From Strigamia acuminata (Eukaryota; Arthropoda; Chilopoda; Geophilomorpha; Linotaeniidae): 60,000 bases of DNA. The notes under the pieces were generated by a model that had not been told where the DNA came from, searched no databases, and saw nothing but the letters and a program-made list of their open reading frames with translations. The DNA lies in assembly GCA_949358305.1 (NCBI GenBank), contig OX442314.1, positions 26,275,118-26,335,117 on the forward strand. The letters are read 5' to 3'. Positions 42,010 to 52,200 of this stretch are shown here, in pieces (within the stretch, counting starts at the first letter, position 1; every line of letters begins with the position of its first letter). Made by a program: the position numbers and the translations under genes.

Positions 42010-43285
42010 GCGGACGACGGAGTTTTGGTTGCCGGATTCGGTTGTAGCGGGGCACGCCATTGGTGATGTTCCCGGCGCGCGATTCAAAGTGGCCAAAGTC
42101 GCAAATGTTTCGTTGTTGGCTTTGTACGGGGAGAAAAAGGAAAGACCGAGGTCTTAAAATGTGTTTTTTTTTTTTTTGGTTCGTAAAAAAAAAAAATAAA
42201 TTAATTAATTAATAAATAAAAAAATAAATAAATAAATAAATAAATAAAAATTAAACAGAAAATCAAGAAAGAAAAAAAAAAAGAAACAAAACATATTACG
42301 GCGAGAGACCGCGCGAACAAATTCGGCGGCAAATTCGAACTCGGCGACCAAAATTCAAAAATAAACCGATCGACCTTCCGTATCCAACGAGCGAAGCGGG
42401 TAAACCGCGAGGTCGGCGAACTGCGAGGAAACATCGTGATCATCGTCGCGAACAACGTTTGGCGCGACGAAGACTTCGAAAAAGACAGACACGCTCGGGC
42501 ACCCGATGGAAGGCAAATCCTCTCGGCGGCGAGCAAAGATGACGAACACGCGGGTGAGCTAATTGTTTCTTGGATGCTAACGCGGCGCCCGAAGTCACTC
42601 GGTTTACTCGCCACCCCGTTGTTTGTTTGTAATAAACGATAGTGTCGTCCGATCAAAAAGTCGTTGCCGCCATTAAAACGAATGAGAAATTCTACGTTAA
42701 AGTCTCGTTTTTAACGTTTCGATCGATTTATTTTTGAAACTCGATCGAATTCAAATTTGCCACTAAACAAGCAAACAAACAAAAAAAAAAAACAAACACA
42801 TTTTAAGACCTCGGTCTTTCCTTTTTCTCCCCGTACAAAGCCAACAACGAAACATTAGCGACTTTGACCACTTTGAATCGCGCGCCGGGAACATCACCAA
42901 CGGCGTGCCCCGCTACGACCGAATCCGGCAACCAAAACTCCGTCGTTTTCCATCTCGTTAAAATTCAAACAAACATCCGTCTCTGGGCGCGCAAGCCACG
43001 ATCTTCTTTCCGTCCCCGATCAACTGGACACGAACGCACTTCCGGGTGGCGGAATTCGGCCGCCTGGCTTCGACTCCAACTTTCTTTCTCCGGCACGGTT
43101 CCCTCGGCATGGGACGCGCCATCGAGAGGATTCGCCTTCCACCGGGTGCCCGAGCGTGCCTGTCTTTTTAAAGTCTTTGTCGTGCCAACGTTGTTCGCAA
43201 CGATGGTCGTGATGTTTCCCGGTAGTCTCGTTTGCTGGCTTCGACTCCAACTTTCTTTCTCCGGCACGGTTCTCTCGGCGTGGGA
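42010..43285. repeat. Inverted-repeat mosaic between paralogues A and B
   Basis: About 42010-42165 recurs inverted at about 42798-42955 with few mismatches (shared phrases CAAAGCCAACAACGAAACAT and GAATCGCGCGCCGGGAACAT). A second pair, about 42424-42535 and 43125-43225, is also inverted. The order is A, B, A', B', not a simple foldback. In addition CTTCGACTCCAACTTTCTTT is directly repeated at about 43067 and 43238. No convincing gene inside; frames are shadows. Confidence 0.75.
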
Positions 43286-43524
43286 TGCCGACCCCGTTCA
43301 CTCGGCGAGTGCATATCGGAGGGAACGTCGCTAATCGACCGCATGTTTTGCACACACGCGCCCGCGTACAATTCCTCGTTGTACCGAGCGCGGTACAGCG
43401 CATCTCCGGGCGCTCCGTAGTCCAGACGAAATGGTTTGCGGTCTCGACATCAAGTGTCACGACAACGTGGATCAAGTGCGCGTTTCATCATCCGCCCGGT
43501 CCCCGTCGCCACATCGTCTTCGTT

Positions 43525-43526
<2 letters not shown>

Positions 43527-43583
<57 letters not shown>

Positions 43584-43592
43584 GAGTAAGTT
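43527..43592. repeat. (GTAA)n microsatellite at the 5' UTR splice donor of paralogue B
   Basis: About 14 tandem GTAA units where paralogue A has a single GTAAGTTTG donor. Each AGTAAGTA step is a potential splice donor. The matching acceptor reads CACACGG instead of the CACACAG seen in paralogue A. Confidence 0.8.
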
Positions 43593-43677
43593 TGATGCTT
43601 TGTGTGATCTCCCTTTCCAATTTATTTTCAATTAATTAATTAATTCTTTATTCGTCTCCCACACGGAAGAAAGAAAG

Positions 43678-44178
43678 ATGAACGGAGCACCAGCACCACA
43701 CAGAGAAGAGGGCGGTAGGTCGTATTACTGCGTTTTGTGCGGCGAGCACCCAAACGGTGAGAAACATCTATTTATCTACTTATTAGTCGTCCATTTTCTT
43801 TTTATTTTTTCATTTTCTTTTATTTTATTTTATTTTTATTTTTCTTATTTATTTCAGACCCGGACGGCTACTTTTACATGGACATCTTCCGCCACTGGCG
43901 ACAGCGACACGACATCCGTGAAGGTGCGGACGAGGCCATCCGGGGATTGCTACGAATGTATTCGCGCGAGCCCGCTCATCTAGCGTTGGTGAGCATTTAA
44001 CTCCTTCGTCTAGTTAACCAACCAACTAATTCGTTTCTTCCTCCCTTCCCCCCCCCTCTTTTAGATATTGGGGCAGGTGCACCAACGCGGCAGACGCTGT
44101 CCGTTTTGTGCGGAGACACCCTCTCCAGACAACCTGATTGGCCATTGGACGGAGGCGCACAGGATTTCGTTAATTTGA
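43678..44178 (+). CDS. Small two-zinc-finger protein, three exons (paralogue B)
   Basis: Exons 43678-43756, 43858-43988 and 44065-44178 give 107 residues, with intron positions and phases (1, 0) identical to paralogue A. Finger 1: YCVLC (exon 1) and FRHWRQRH (exon 2). Linker: ADEAIRGLLRMYSREPAHLAL. Finger 2: CPFC-x11-HWTEAH. Exon 2 has exactly the same length (131 bp) as in paralogue A. The protein ends seven residues after finger 2. Upstream sequence from about 43400 is also homologous to that of paralogue A, so gene and promoter were duplicated together. AATAAA signals follow near 44222. Fully open, so probably functional; role unknown. Confidence 0.75.
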
Positions 44179-44820
44179 TCTTTTTCTTTTATTGTATTGT
44201 CTCAAATATATAAAAAAAAAAAATAAATAAAATAAAAAAAAAATAAATAAATCCACATTAACCATTGTAATTGTTGTTGTTGTTGTTTTTGTTGTTATTA
44301 TTATTATTATTACATCATTACATCGTTATTATTACAAACAAACGACTCGTCCTTGTCGTCCACCGTCTCCAACTCATCCGCTCCCAACTCGTACAGGTCG
44401 GTCCCCGGGCCCCCGAGCCTCTTCCTCGTCAAGTTCAACTTCAACGCGACCACTTTTGTCTTCTCCCGCATCTTCCTCGTCAGCCTCTCGACTCTCTTTC
44501 CGAACTTCGTCGTCGTCGTCGTCGTCGTCTTTGTCTTCTCCTCACGCAGCGACGATAAAATCGAAACAAAACGTCTTTGATCAGGGCACTGGATCGGCGC
44601 GCTTCTGCGACGTGACCGCGTTTAGGCGCGTGCGGGGGACACGGGAGCGCGCGAGGGCGCGTCGGGCGAGCGACGGCTGCCGGGAACGACGTAACGAGGG
44701 GCGGTGGTGTCGTTACGTTTCGGCGCGACCGTGTAAGAGAGGGAATGAACAACAAAATAGATGATAAAACAAAAGAAATCGACCAACATATCCGTCAACT
44801 TCGAAACGAGACAGACAAGC

Positions 44821-44860
<40 letters not shown>

Positions 44861-45667
44861 GCGCGCCTCCTCGGCCAGCGCCGGGTCGCCCGTCTTATTG
44901 ATAGATCGGATTCGTCCCGTTGGCGCCGCTACCACGGTTTCCTTTGACGCCGACTCCTTTTATTTTATTTTATTTTATTTTATTTTATTTTATTTTTTTC
45001 TCTTGTTTGTTTTGTTTTTTTTTAAATATAAACCGATGGTTGGTTTGATTAAACCGCCTACTTGTAGGTTAGAAATGAAATGAAATTGTTCGCGGACTTG
45101 TCACCAGATGTCACACGGGTTTGTTTATCCACGGTGCACCCTAGCGCGCGATTGTTTGGCACCAACAACGTTTATCAATTGCCTGTCGATTGTCGAGTGA
45201 GTAAACAAATTGGTCTATTAACCACGATCGCGACCACACGTATGCACCCGTACACGCGGAACAGCGTACGCCAATACGGCGTGCAAATTCGTTTGGTCGC
45301 GTTTCGGTCGCGTCGCTCATGGCGGCGAGAAAACTTGATCGCGGGAACAGCTTCATTTCAACTTTTTTTTCTTTTTAATTAGTTTTAATTAACTAACTGA
45401 TCAATTAATTAATTAATTAATTAATTAATTAATTAATAAAAATAAATAAAAATAAAATGAAATAAAATAACGAGACGCAAACGGCCGGGGTAGCGGGCTC
45501 GGTGTCCCGCTCGCGGATTTCGCGCGACGTGTTCTGTCGCCCCATCTTCGATCCCTCGTTCCCGGTTTATCGTCGCTTGTCACTCAATTTATTTTCACAT
45601 TTTCACGTTGTTCGTTTGTTTTATTTATTTAATTATTTATTTATTTAATTTTTCTTCTCCCGCGTAG
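44179..45667. other. Intergenic region with microsatellites
   Basis: Holds (TTG/TTA)n near 44270-44310, (GTC)n near 44507-44530, (CAGA)n at about 44816-44860, (TTTTA)n at about 44960-44995, the CACCAGATGTCAC motif at 45102-45114 and (TTAA)n near 45405-45435. On the minus strand about 44405-44560 is open and acidic (EVRKESREADEEDAGEDKSG), but no start or clear splice sites frame it. 45668-45674 is the 5' UTR edge of the next gene after a GTAG acceptor. Confidence 0.5.
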
Positions 45668-45674
45668 ACACCAG

Positions 45675-47741
45675 ATGGAAAAAGAAGAAGAAAAAATAGT
45701 CGATGAGACCGAGCTCAACATCGGAACGGAGGTCGAGGTCGAAGAAACGGATGCCGTGGCTGTAGCGGCGAAACCCGTAAGTGAAAGAGTCGTTCCGTAA
45801 ACCATCTATTCATCCATTCATTTAATTAATTCGATCGCTTATTTACAGGCCACGATCGACGACGAGGCGGTGGTTCCCGACATGCCGCGGCTGCAGCGGA
45901 CGACGTCGGCGGCGTCCGAGTCGACCACCGAGGAACCAAAGGTAGCGCCGAGTGAAAGAATCGCCTCGATTTGTTTCGTTTTGTTTCACGCGTTACTTTA
46001 TATCTTACTTTTCCACTTATTTTTATTTTTATTTCTATTTTTCCTTTTATTTTTATTTATCTTTTTCTTTTTATTTGTTCGTTCGTTTCCAGGTCGTGTC
46101 CATCGACGAAGGGTTGCAGCCTCGCTTCCCGGACGACGGCAACGCGCCCGTGCCGAGTCCGACAGGACCCGACAGGGTGGTGGGTTTAGAAAAAAAAAAA
46201 AAAAAAAAAAAAATATTTTTGTCCCACTATTATTTCATCTTATTAACTCGTCCGCCTCTTTCCAGGTCACGCTGCCCACGCGACGGTCCGCGAGTCGGTC
46301 GTCGCTGTCATCGTCACTACCGTCGCCGCTACTGCAATCGCCGACGTATTCGCCACTACCGCCGCCATCCCCATCGACGGTGAGTGAAATTGTTGTTGGT
46401 TTGTTTGGGTCGAAACGTGCACGAACAAAAAAGTTCGAGTCCGGTAAAAATCGAGCCGAGGCCTCGACGCTTGCCCGTCCGCCGTCAAAGTAGCGCCCGA
46501 GAACGAGCGTTAGAGCGCATCCGACCAACTCGGATCTGTTTCGTTTCGCCTCGTTTCATAAGTTACTCCTTCTTTTCTTTTCTTTCGCCCGCCTTTTTCT
46601 TTAATTCGCTCGTTTACTTATATTTGTCTGTTCGTTTGTTTTCTTCCAGGTCGTGCCGGGCTCGTCGTCGTCGACGGTCGACCCCCGACCACGGCCCGCG
46701 GGACCCGAGACGGTGAGTAAAAGAATTATCGCGTAATTATTTTATTTTATCGATCCCGTTTATTTCGTTTTCTCGCGGGTGACGCAGCTTTCTCGGTCCC
46801 CGGGCGAAGACGAGGACGAAGAGTCGCAGGACACCACGCTGCCCCTGAATAGCCAGGCGTCGCTCGAGTCGCAGGCGACGGCGACAACAACGGCCGGGTC
46901 GCAGACCGGACGACTTGGGGTGTTCGAGGCGGCGATGATGATGCTGCGCGGTCCGAAGTCGCGGTCGACGGCGCCGGTGAGTGAAAGAATCGTCATTCCC
47001 ACGCTCGTTTTATTTTATTTTCTTAGTCCGCCGCTCGTTTCGCTCCTTTCCAGATCCAGCCAGATTCGCCACGACAACAGCAGCAACCATCGAATGCGTT
47101 GGCACCGGGTTTGTCGCGGCCCGCGGGTCGGGCGATGAGCGAGCGGCGGTCCGCGGAGTCCACGGGCGCGTCGCCGGTGTAAGTTTGACGCGTTCTTTGC
47201 GGGTCGCGCGCAATGTCTCACAATTTCACCTCTTTTGTAGGAAAAAGAGAGACGCGAAAGAGACCGAGGGGGAGCAGAGTGAGGATGACAGTAGTGACAC
47301 CGACGACGGGCAGAGCGATGACGAGGCCGACGAGGAGCTGAGCGAGAGTGAAGCCGACGAGAGGAGTGATTGGATGCGTGGGTGGTTAGCGAAAGAGAAG
47401 GAAAAGAGGGCGATGGCGGAGAAGAAGAAGAAAGAGGAAGAAGAGGAGGAAGAGAGGGCGATGGCGGAGAAGAAGAAGAAAGAGGAGGAGGAGAAGGAGG
47501 AGAAGAAGAAGAAGAAGAAGGAGAAAAGGGAGAAGAAGAAGAGAAAAGAGGAGGAAAAGAAGGCGAGGGCGGAAGAGAAGAAGAAGGAGGAAGAAGAGGA
47601 GGAAAAGAGGGTGATGGCGGAGAAGAAGAAAAAGGAGGAAGAAGTGGAGGAAAAGAGGGTGATTGCGGAGAAGAAGAAGAAAGAGGAAGAAGAGGAGGAA
47701 GAGAGGATGATGGCGGAGAAGGAGAAGAAGGAGGATGAGGA

Positions 47742-47776
<35 letters not shown>

Positions 47777-48206
47777 AGCCGAATGATGAGGGGGGAGAGG
47801 TGAGAACGGAGAAGGGGACGGAAGAGAAAAAGGGCGCCAGAAAGACGAAAGAGAAGAGAGGCGATAAGAAGGCCGTGAAGAGGGAGACGAGGGCGGGAGG
47901 GAGCGCGTGGAAAAGGATGAAGAAGGTAACGTTTTGGCATTTCCATCACCCAACTTTGTGCATATTTCTTTTTTTTTATATTTTTTTTTCTCTTTTTCCT
48001 TACCCGCGTTCTTTCCTCAAACAAACAGCCTGGAGTGGCCGCGAGAGGTATTTTCTCTTGTCTCAACTCGATCGTCCGTACTCACACACTCGCTCATTTA
48101 CGAGTTTACTTTACTTTACCTTATTTTACTTTACTTTACTTTAATTTACTTTATTTGTTTATTTGTTTGTTTGTTTGTTTGTTTGTTTGTTTGTTTGTTT
48201 GTTTCT

Positions 48207-48237
<31 letters not shown>

Positions 48238-48242
48238 TTCAT

Positions 48243-48282
<40 letters not shown>

Positions 48283-50520
48283 TTTTTCTCCTTTTCTCGG
48301 TAGACGCCCGGGAGATTCCCATCGCCAATCTTAATCGCGTCGACGTCTTCGTCTTCGCCGCAATCGTCGCCGGAGACGTTTGAGGCGACGGCGCCGCTTT
48401 CGTCGGAGGTGCTGCTACAGCGAGTCACCGTACCCGTGGAGCGGTTGTCGGAGAACGACATCCAGCGGGCGTGCAAACCCGCCCCGGACCCGCAGACCGT
48501 CGCCGGAGACGCCACATCACCGGCGCATCCGGAACGAGTTCCGGCGCCGTCGACGCCACAGACGTCGCCGAAGTCGCCTTTGCCGTCTTCCGGGCGAGCT
48601 TCGGTCTCGTCGCCGCAGTCGTCATCGCCGACGCCGACGCCGCCGCCGCCGCCCCCGAAACGGTTGCCACCGCTGCACATCACCCTGCGGCCTCGGAATC
48701 TAAAGCGGAAGTTGTCCGATGGTCGCGCGACCAAGGCCGCGAAAGTGGCGAAAGCGGTAATTTTTGTCGATACTCGTATACCGTTTGTTCGCTCGTTTGT
48801 TTTTGATTGTCTGTTTAATCAGTCGTTTTGCTTCTTCCAGACACAAGGAACTCGCTCGACGATGCTCGACAAGTCGTCCGGTGGCACCGGCGCCGCCAAC
48901 GAGCTGTCCGGTGGCACCGACGCCGCCGCCGCCGCCGCCGCCGCGACAACGGACGCGGTGACGGAAGCGAGGATTAAGGCGGCGGTGGGGGCGGCGGTGG
49001 AAGCGAAGATGGAGGCGATGGAGGCGAGGATGCTCCGGATGGTGAAGGGGGCGACGGGGAGCACGTCAACGCGGCGACGGCGGAGGGGGAGAGAAGAGAA
49101 CGAGCGAACGGGGGGCGGGGGAAGAAGGGGGACGAAGGGCGCCTCGTCGTCGGGGAAAGAGGCGCCAGAGAAGGAGGGCAATAAGGCCCACTACTGCGCC
49201 ATGTGCGCTTTCCGCCCGGACAGTAAGAAACAAGACGAACGAACAAACATTTATTTGTTTGTTTATTTATTTATTTATTTATTTATTTATTTCAAATTCC
49301 AATTTTCTCTATAGAAGTGACGAAGTACGGGAGCTTCTTCCGGGACGCTTTCCGCCACTGGCGGAAGTGGCACGCCGTCCTGGACGACGCGGCCGAGGCC
49401 GCCCGAGGGTTGCTGCGGCTGTATTCGCGCCAGCCCCGTCTTTTGATTTCGGTGAATATCGAACTACCGTAGTTGAACGACTAGTTCGCTTTCTTCTTCA
49501 TCTTCTTCCTCTTTTTCCTTTCTCTTTATTTATTTATTTATTTATTTATTATTTCATTTTATTTTATCGTCAACGTTGTTCTTGTTGTTGTTGTCCTCCT
49601 CTAGACGTTGAAACGGATGCACGCCGAAGACGAGGATGGACATTGCCCTCTTTGCTCGGCGACGCCGTCCGCCGATGGGCTGGCCGACCATTGGCTGGAT
49701 GTCCATCGGTTCGGGACCACCCCCCCGGCGTGGATACGCGAGGAAGAGGAGAGAGAAGACGAGGAGGGGAGGCGAACCGAGGACGAGGACGAGGACGAAG
49801 ACGACGACGAAGAAGACGACGACGACGGCACCCAGCATGCTCGCGGTGCTCCCCATTCGCCGCCGCGAAAGAAACGCCGCCGCAACGATTGGGACGGGTC
49901 GTTGTCGGGCAAGGTGTATTTGGATGGGAGTGTTCGGCTCACGCGATGGGTCGTCGACGAACTTCGGTCTTTGATCGGAGAGGTAAACGACTCTTTTACG
50001 TAAAATTTAATTTTGATCAATTAATTTATTAATTTGTTTTGTTTTGTTTTGTTTTTCCTTTTTCTTCGTTCCACAGACGGACAACGTCGTTGTTGTGACG
50101 ATGGACGAGATGCTGCACAAGTGGGACATATCACCGGTGGGTATATCCGCTGCGCGTGTCGTTGTCGGCGCGTTCTAATTATTCGTTTTCCCTTTTTCCT
50201 TTCAGCCGGAACACCGGCCGCTCGTGTTGACGTTTATGGCGGAGGGGGTCCCGCCAGTGCCCGCGGGGCCATCTTCGGCGCCGGGTCTGCAGGTGCCCGT
50301 GCCCGCGGAAGAGCACGAAGACGGTGGTGGAGAGAGGTGCGGAAAAGACGGTGAAGAAGGGCGCGACGACGACGGCGACTTCGAGGCGGGACCGAAGCGA
50401 GTGGAGGGGGGGAAGGTGTGGAAGGGGAAGGGGGTCGGAAAATCGAGCGACAGGGGGAAGAAGGAGAAGAAGGAGAAGAAGAAGAAGAAGAAGGAGAAGG
50501 GAGATGGAGGGCGCCATTAA
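45675..50520 (+). CDS. Fourteen-exon gene: large low-complexity protein with the two-zinc-finger module
   Basis: Exons 45675-45776, 45849-45941, 46093-46176, 46266-46379, 46650-46712, 46788-46976, 47054-47178, 47241-47925, 48304-48756, 48841-49222, 49315-49451, 49605-49982, 50077-50136, 50206-50520: 3,180 bases, 1,059 residues, every junction GT-AG and in frame. N-terminal exons are acidic and Ser/Pro-rich; exon 8 has a long Lys/Glu tract of repeated AEKKKKEEE units; exon 9 is Ser/Pro-rich ending in a basic patch (LKRKLSDGRATKAAKVAKA); exon 10 has an Ala/Glu/Met helix and YCAMC; exon 11 FRDAFRHWRKWH and RGLLRLYSRQPRLL; exon 12 CPLC-x11-HWLDVH, then acidic and a basic PRKKRRR, a likely nuclear signal. 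Exons 13-14 add MDEMLHKWDISP and a Lys-rich tail. Exons 10-12 match paralogues A and B in order and intron phase. Likely nuclear; function unknown. The start is the first ATG after the acceptor at 45667; earlier coding exons are possible. Confidence 0.7.
47380..47790 (+). repeat. Lys/Glu-coding purine tract in exon 8
   Basis: An almost pure purine tract coding repeated AEKKKKEEEEEEE-type units with period about 48-63 bases (MAEKKKK at several points). It forms a charged single helix in the protein. Long open frames on the opposite strand are its mirror and not genes. Confidence 0.85.
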
Positions 50521-50629
50521 GGGAGGAATTCTTCTCTTATAATTTTATAAATGTATATATTTATTTTCATTCTAATCACTATTCTTATTCTTGTCGTCGT
50601 TGCTAATTATTAATTATTACTATTATTGC

Positions 50630-50674
<45 letters not shown>

Positions 50675-51179
50675 CATCATCATTATTATAGTGCTCGTGT
50701 TTATGATTAAACAACCTCGTTTTACTTTGCAACGCTTTGCCCGGTTTCATTTCATTTTGCTTCTCTTCGTTTCGTTTGTTTTTATTAAAGTCTCCACCGT
50801 GCCGGGTCTGTCGGTGACATTCCGATGGGCGTCGGTAGAGGGAAAGGAAAGGATCGAATTACTCCCTGACCAATCGTCTATCCACGTGTCGCGCGTGCAC
50901 GAGCGACTGCGTGTGGGATTTAACAGCGGGGCGGCGTCGGCGCGTCCATTGGTTGGCTTCCAACCGCCCCCAACATCTCGTAAAAATCGACACCGATTTT
51001 ATGACTTTGAGCGACTCACTCCGCCGCGAACCCTTTCATCCAGTCCCCCCCCCCCGCGATGAAGTTTTGGCCGCTAGCGCCCACCTCCCACCCCCCAATT
51101 CAAATTTAAACCAAGGTTGTAAAAAAAAAAAAAAAAAAAAACTTCAAACTGTTCGATAAAAGATAATTATTTTTATTGC
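50521..51179. other. 3' flank with (ATT)n; possible small frame
   Basis: (TTA)n at about 50628-50672. A 123-codon frame at 50691-51062 begins with a hydrophobic stretch (FHFILLLFVSFVFIK) that could be a signal anchor, but composition and lack of any recognisable domain make it doubtful. Poly-A run near 51121. Confidence 0.3.
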
Positions 51180-51430
51180 TTACCCTTTTCGCGGATTGGC
51201 TTCCGTGAAATCCGCATTTCGGGGGCGACTATTCTGGGGATTCCGGGTGGACCAAACTCTTCCGGAAAACGTCCGGGGTGGTGTTGGGAGTGTCAATAGA
51301 CTGTTTTGTGTCAAGGTTGTCAATTTTCATGTGAGTATTGGAAGGTTCATTTCTGCACATTCTCATGTATTTTTTTTCACAGGAGCGACAAGGAGCGATG
51401 AAGCGGGATCGAGCGAGAGTGGGTAAAATA
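51180..51430. repeat. Diverged relative of the satellite-edge module
   Basis: CAAACTCTTCCGGAAAACGT and GTGTTGGGAGTGTCAATAGA parallel ACAAACTCTTCCGGAAAATG and GTTGAGAGTGTCGATGGA at about 6603-6652, so a diverged piece of the module lies here with no satellite after it. Confidence 0.6.
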
Positions 51431-51539
51431 AACTGGTTTACGTCTCCAATGCGCGTTCAAGATGGAATACGAACTCGGAATCGACTCCAACACGCGTTCG
51501 CGTGACATACGGACGCATTCACGACCCAGATCAAAAAAT

Positions 51540-52200
51540 GATCTCGTATTCGACTCGTTTTCGAGTCGAATGCAAATTTTGCCCTTCTTTGACGCGAAAT
51601 CGTATTCGACTCGTTTTCGAGTCGAATGCGAGTTTTGCCCTTCTTCAACGCGAAATCGTATTCGACTCGTTTTCGAGTCGAATGCGAATTTTGCCCTTTC
51701 TCAACGCGAAATCGTATTCGACTCGTTTTCGAGTCGAATGCGAGTTTTGCCCTTCTTCAACGCGAAATCGTATTCGACTCGTTTTCGAGTCGAATGCGAA
51801 TTTTGCCCTTCTTCGACGCGAAATCGTATTCGACTCGTTTTCGAGTCGAATGCGAAATCGTATTCGACTCGTTTTCGAGTCGAATGCGAGTTTTGCCCTT
51901 CTTCAACGCGAAATCGTATTCGACTCGTTTTCGAGTCGAATGCGAATTTTGCCCTTTCTCAACGCGAAATCGTATTCGACTCGTTTTCGAGTCGAATGCG
52001 AGTTTTGCCCTTCTTCAACGCGAAATCGTATTCGACTCGTTTTCGAGTCGAATGCGAATTTTGCCCTTCTTCAACGCGAAATCGTATTCGACTCGTTTTC
52101 GAGTCGAATGCGAATTCGTATTCGACTCGTTTTCGAGTCGAATGCGAATTTTGCCCTTCTTCAACGCGAAATCGTATTCGATTCGCTTTCGAATCGTATA
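51540..52200. repeat. 56-bp palindromic tandem array (left arm)
   Basis: About eleven copies of a 56-bp unit containing ATTCGACTCG-TTTT-CGAGTCGAAT (a perfect 10-bp hairpin) and TTTTGCCCTTCTTCAACGCG. One unit near 51850 and one near 52112 are shortened. It reads through in several frames on both strands, which is a satellite effect and not coding. Confidence 0.9.

Noticed and set aside
48029-48047. A 19-base exon between exons 8 and 9
   Set aside because: It has AG/GT borders but would shift the frame and hit a stop in exon 9; skipping it keeps phase 0.
47015-48066. Minus-strand frames of 312 and 226 codons (Ser/Pro- or Leu-rich)
   Set aside because: They are the mirror of the Lys/Glu purine tract in exon 8; the plus-strand model has consistent splice sites.
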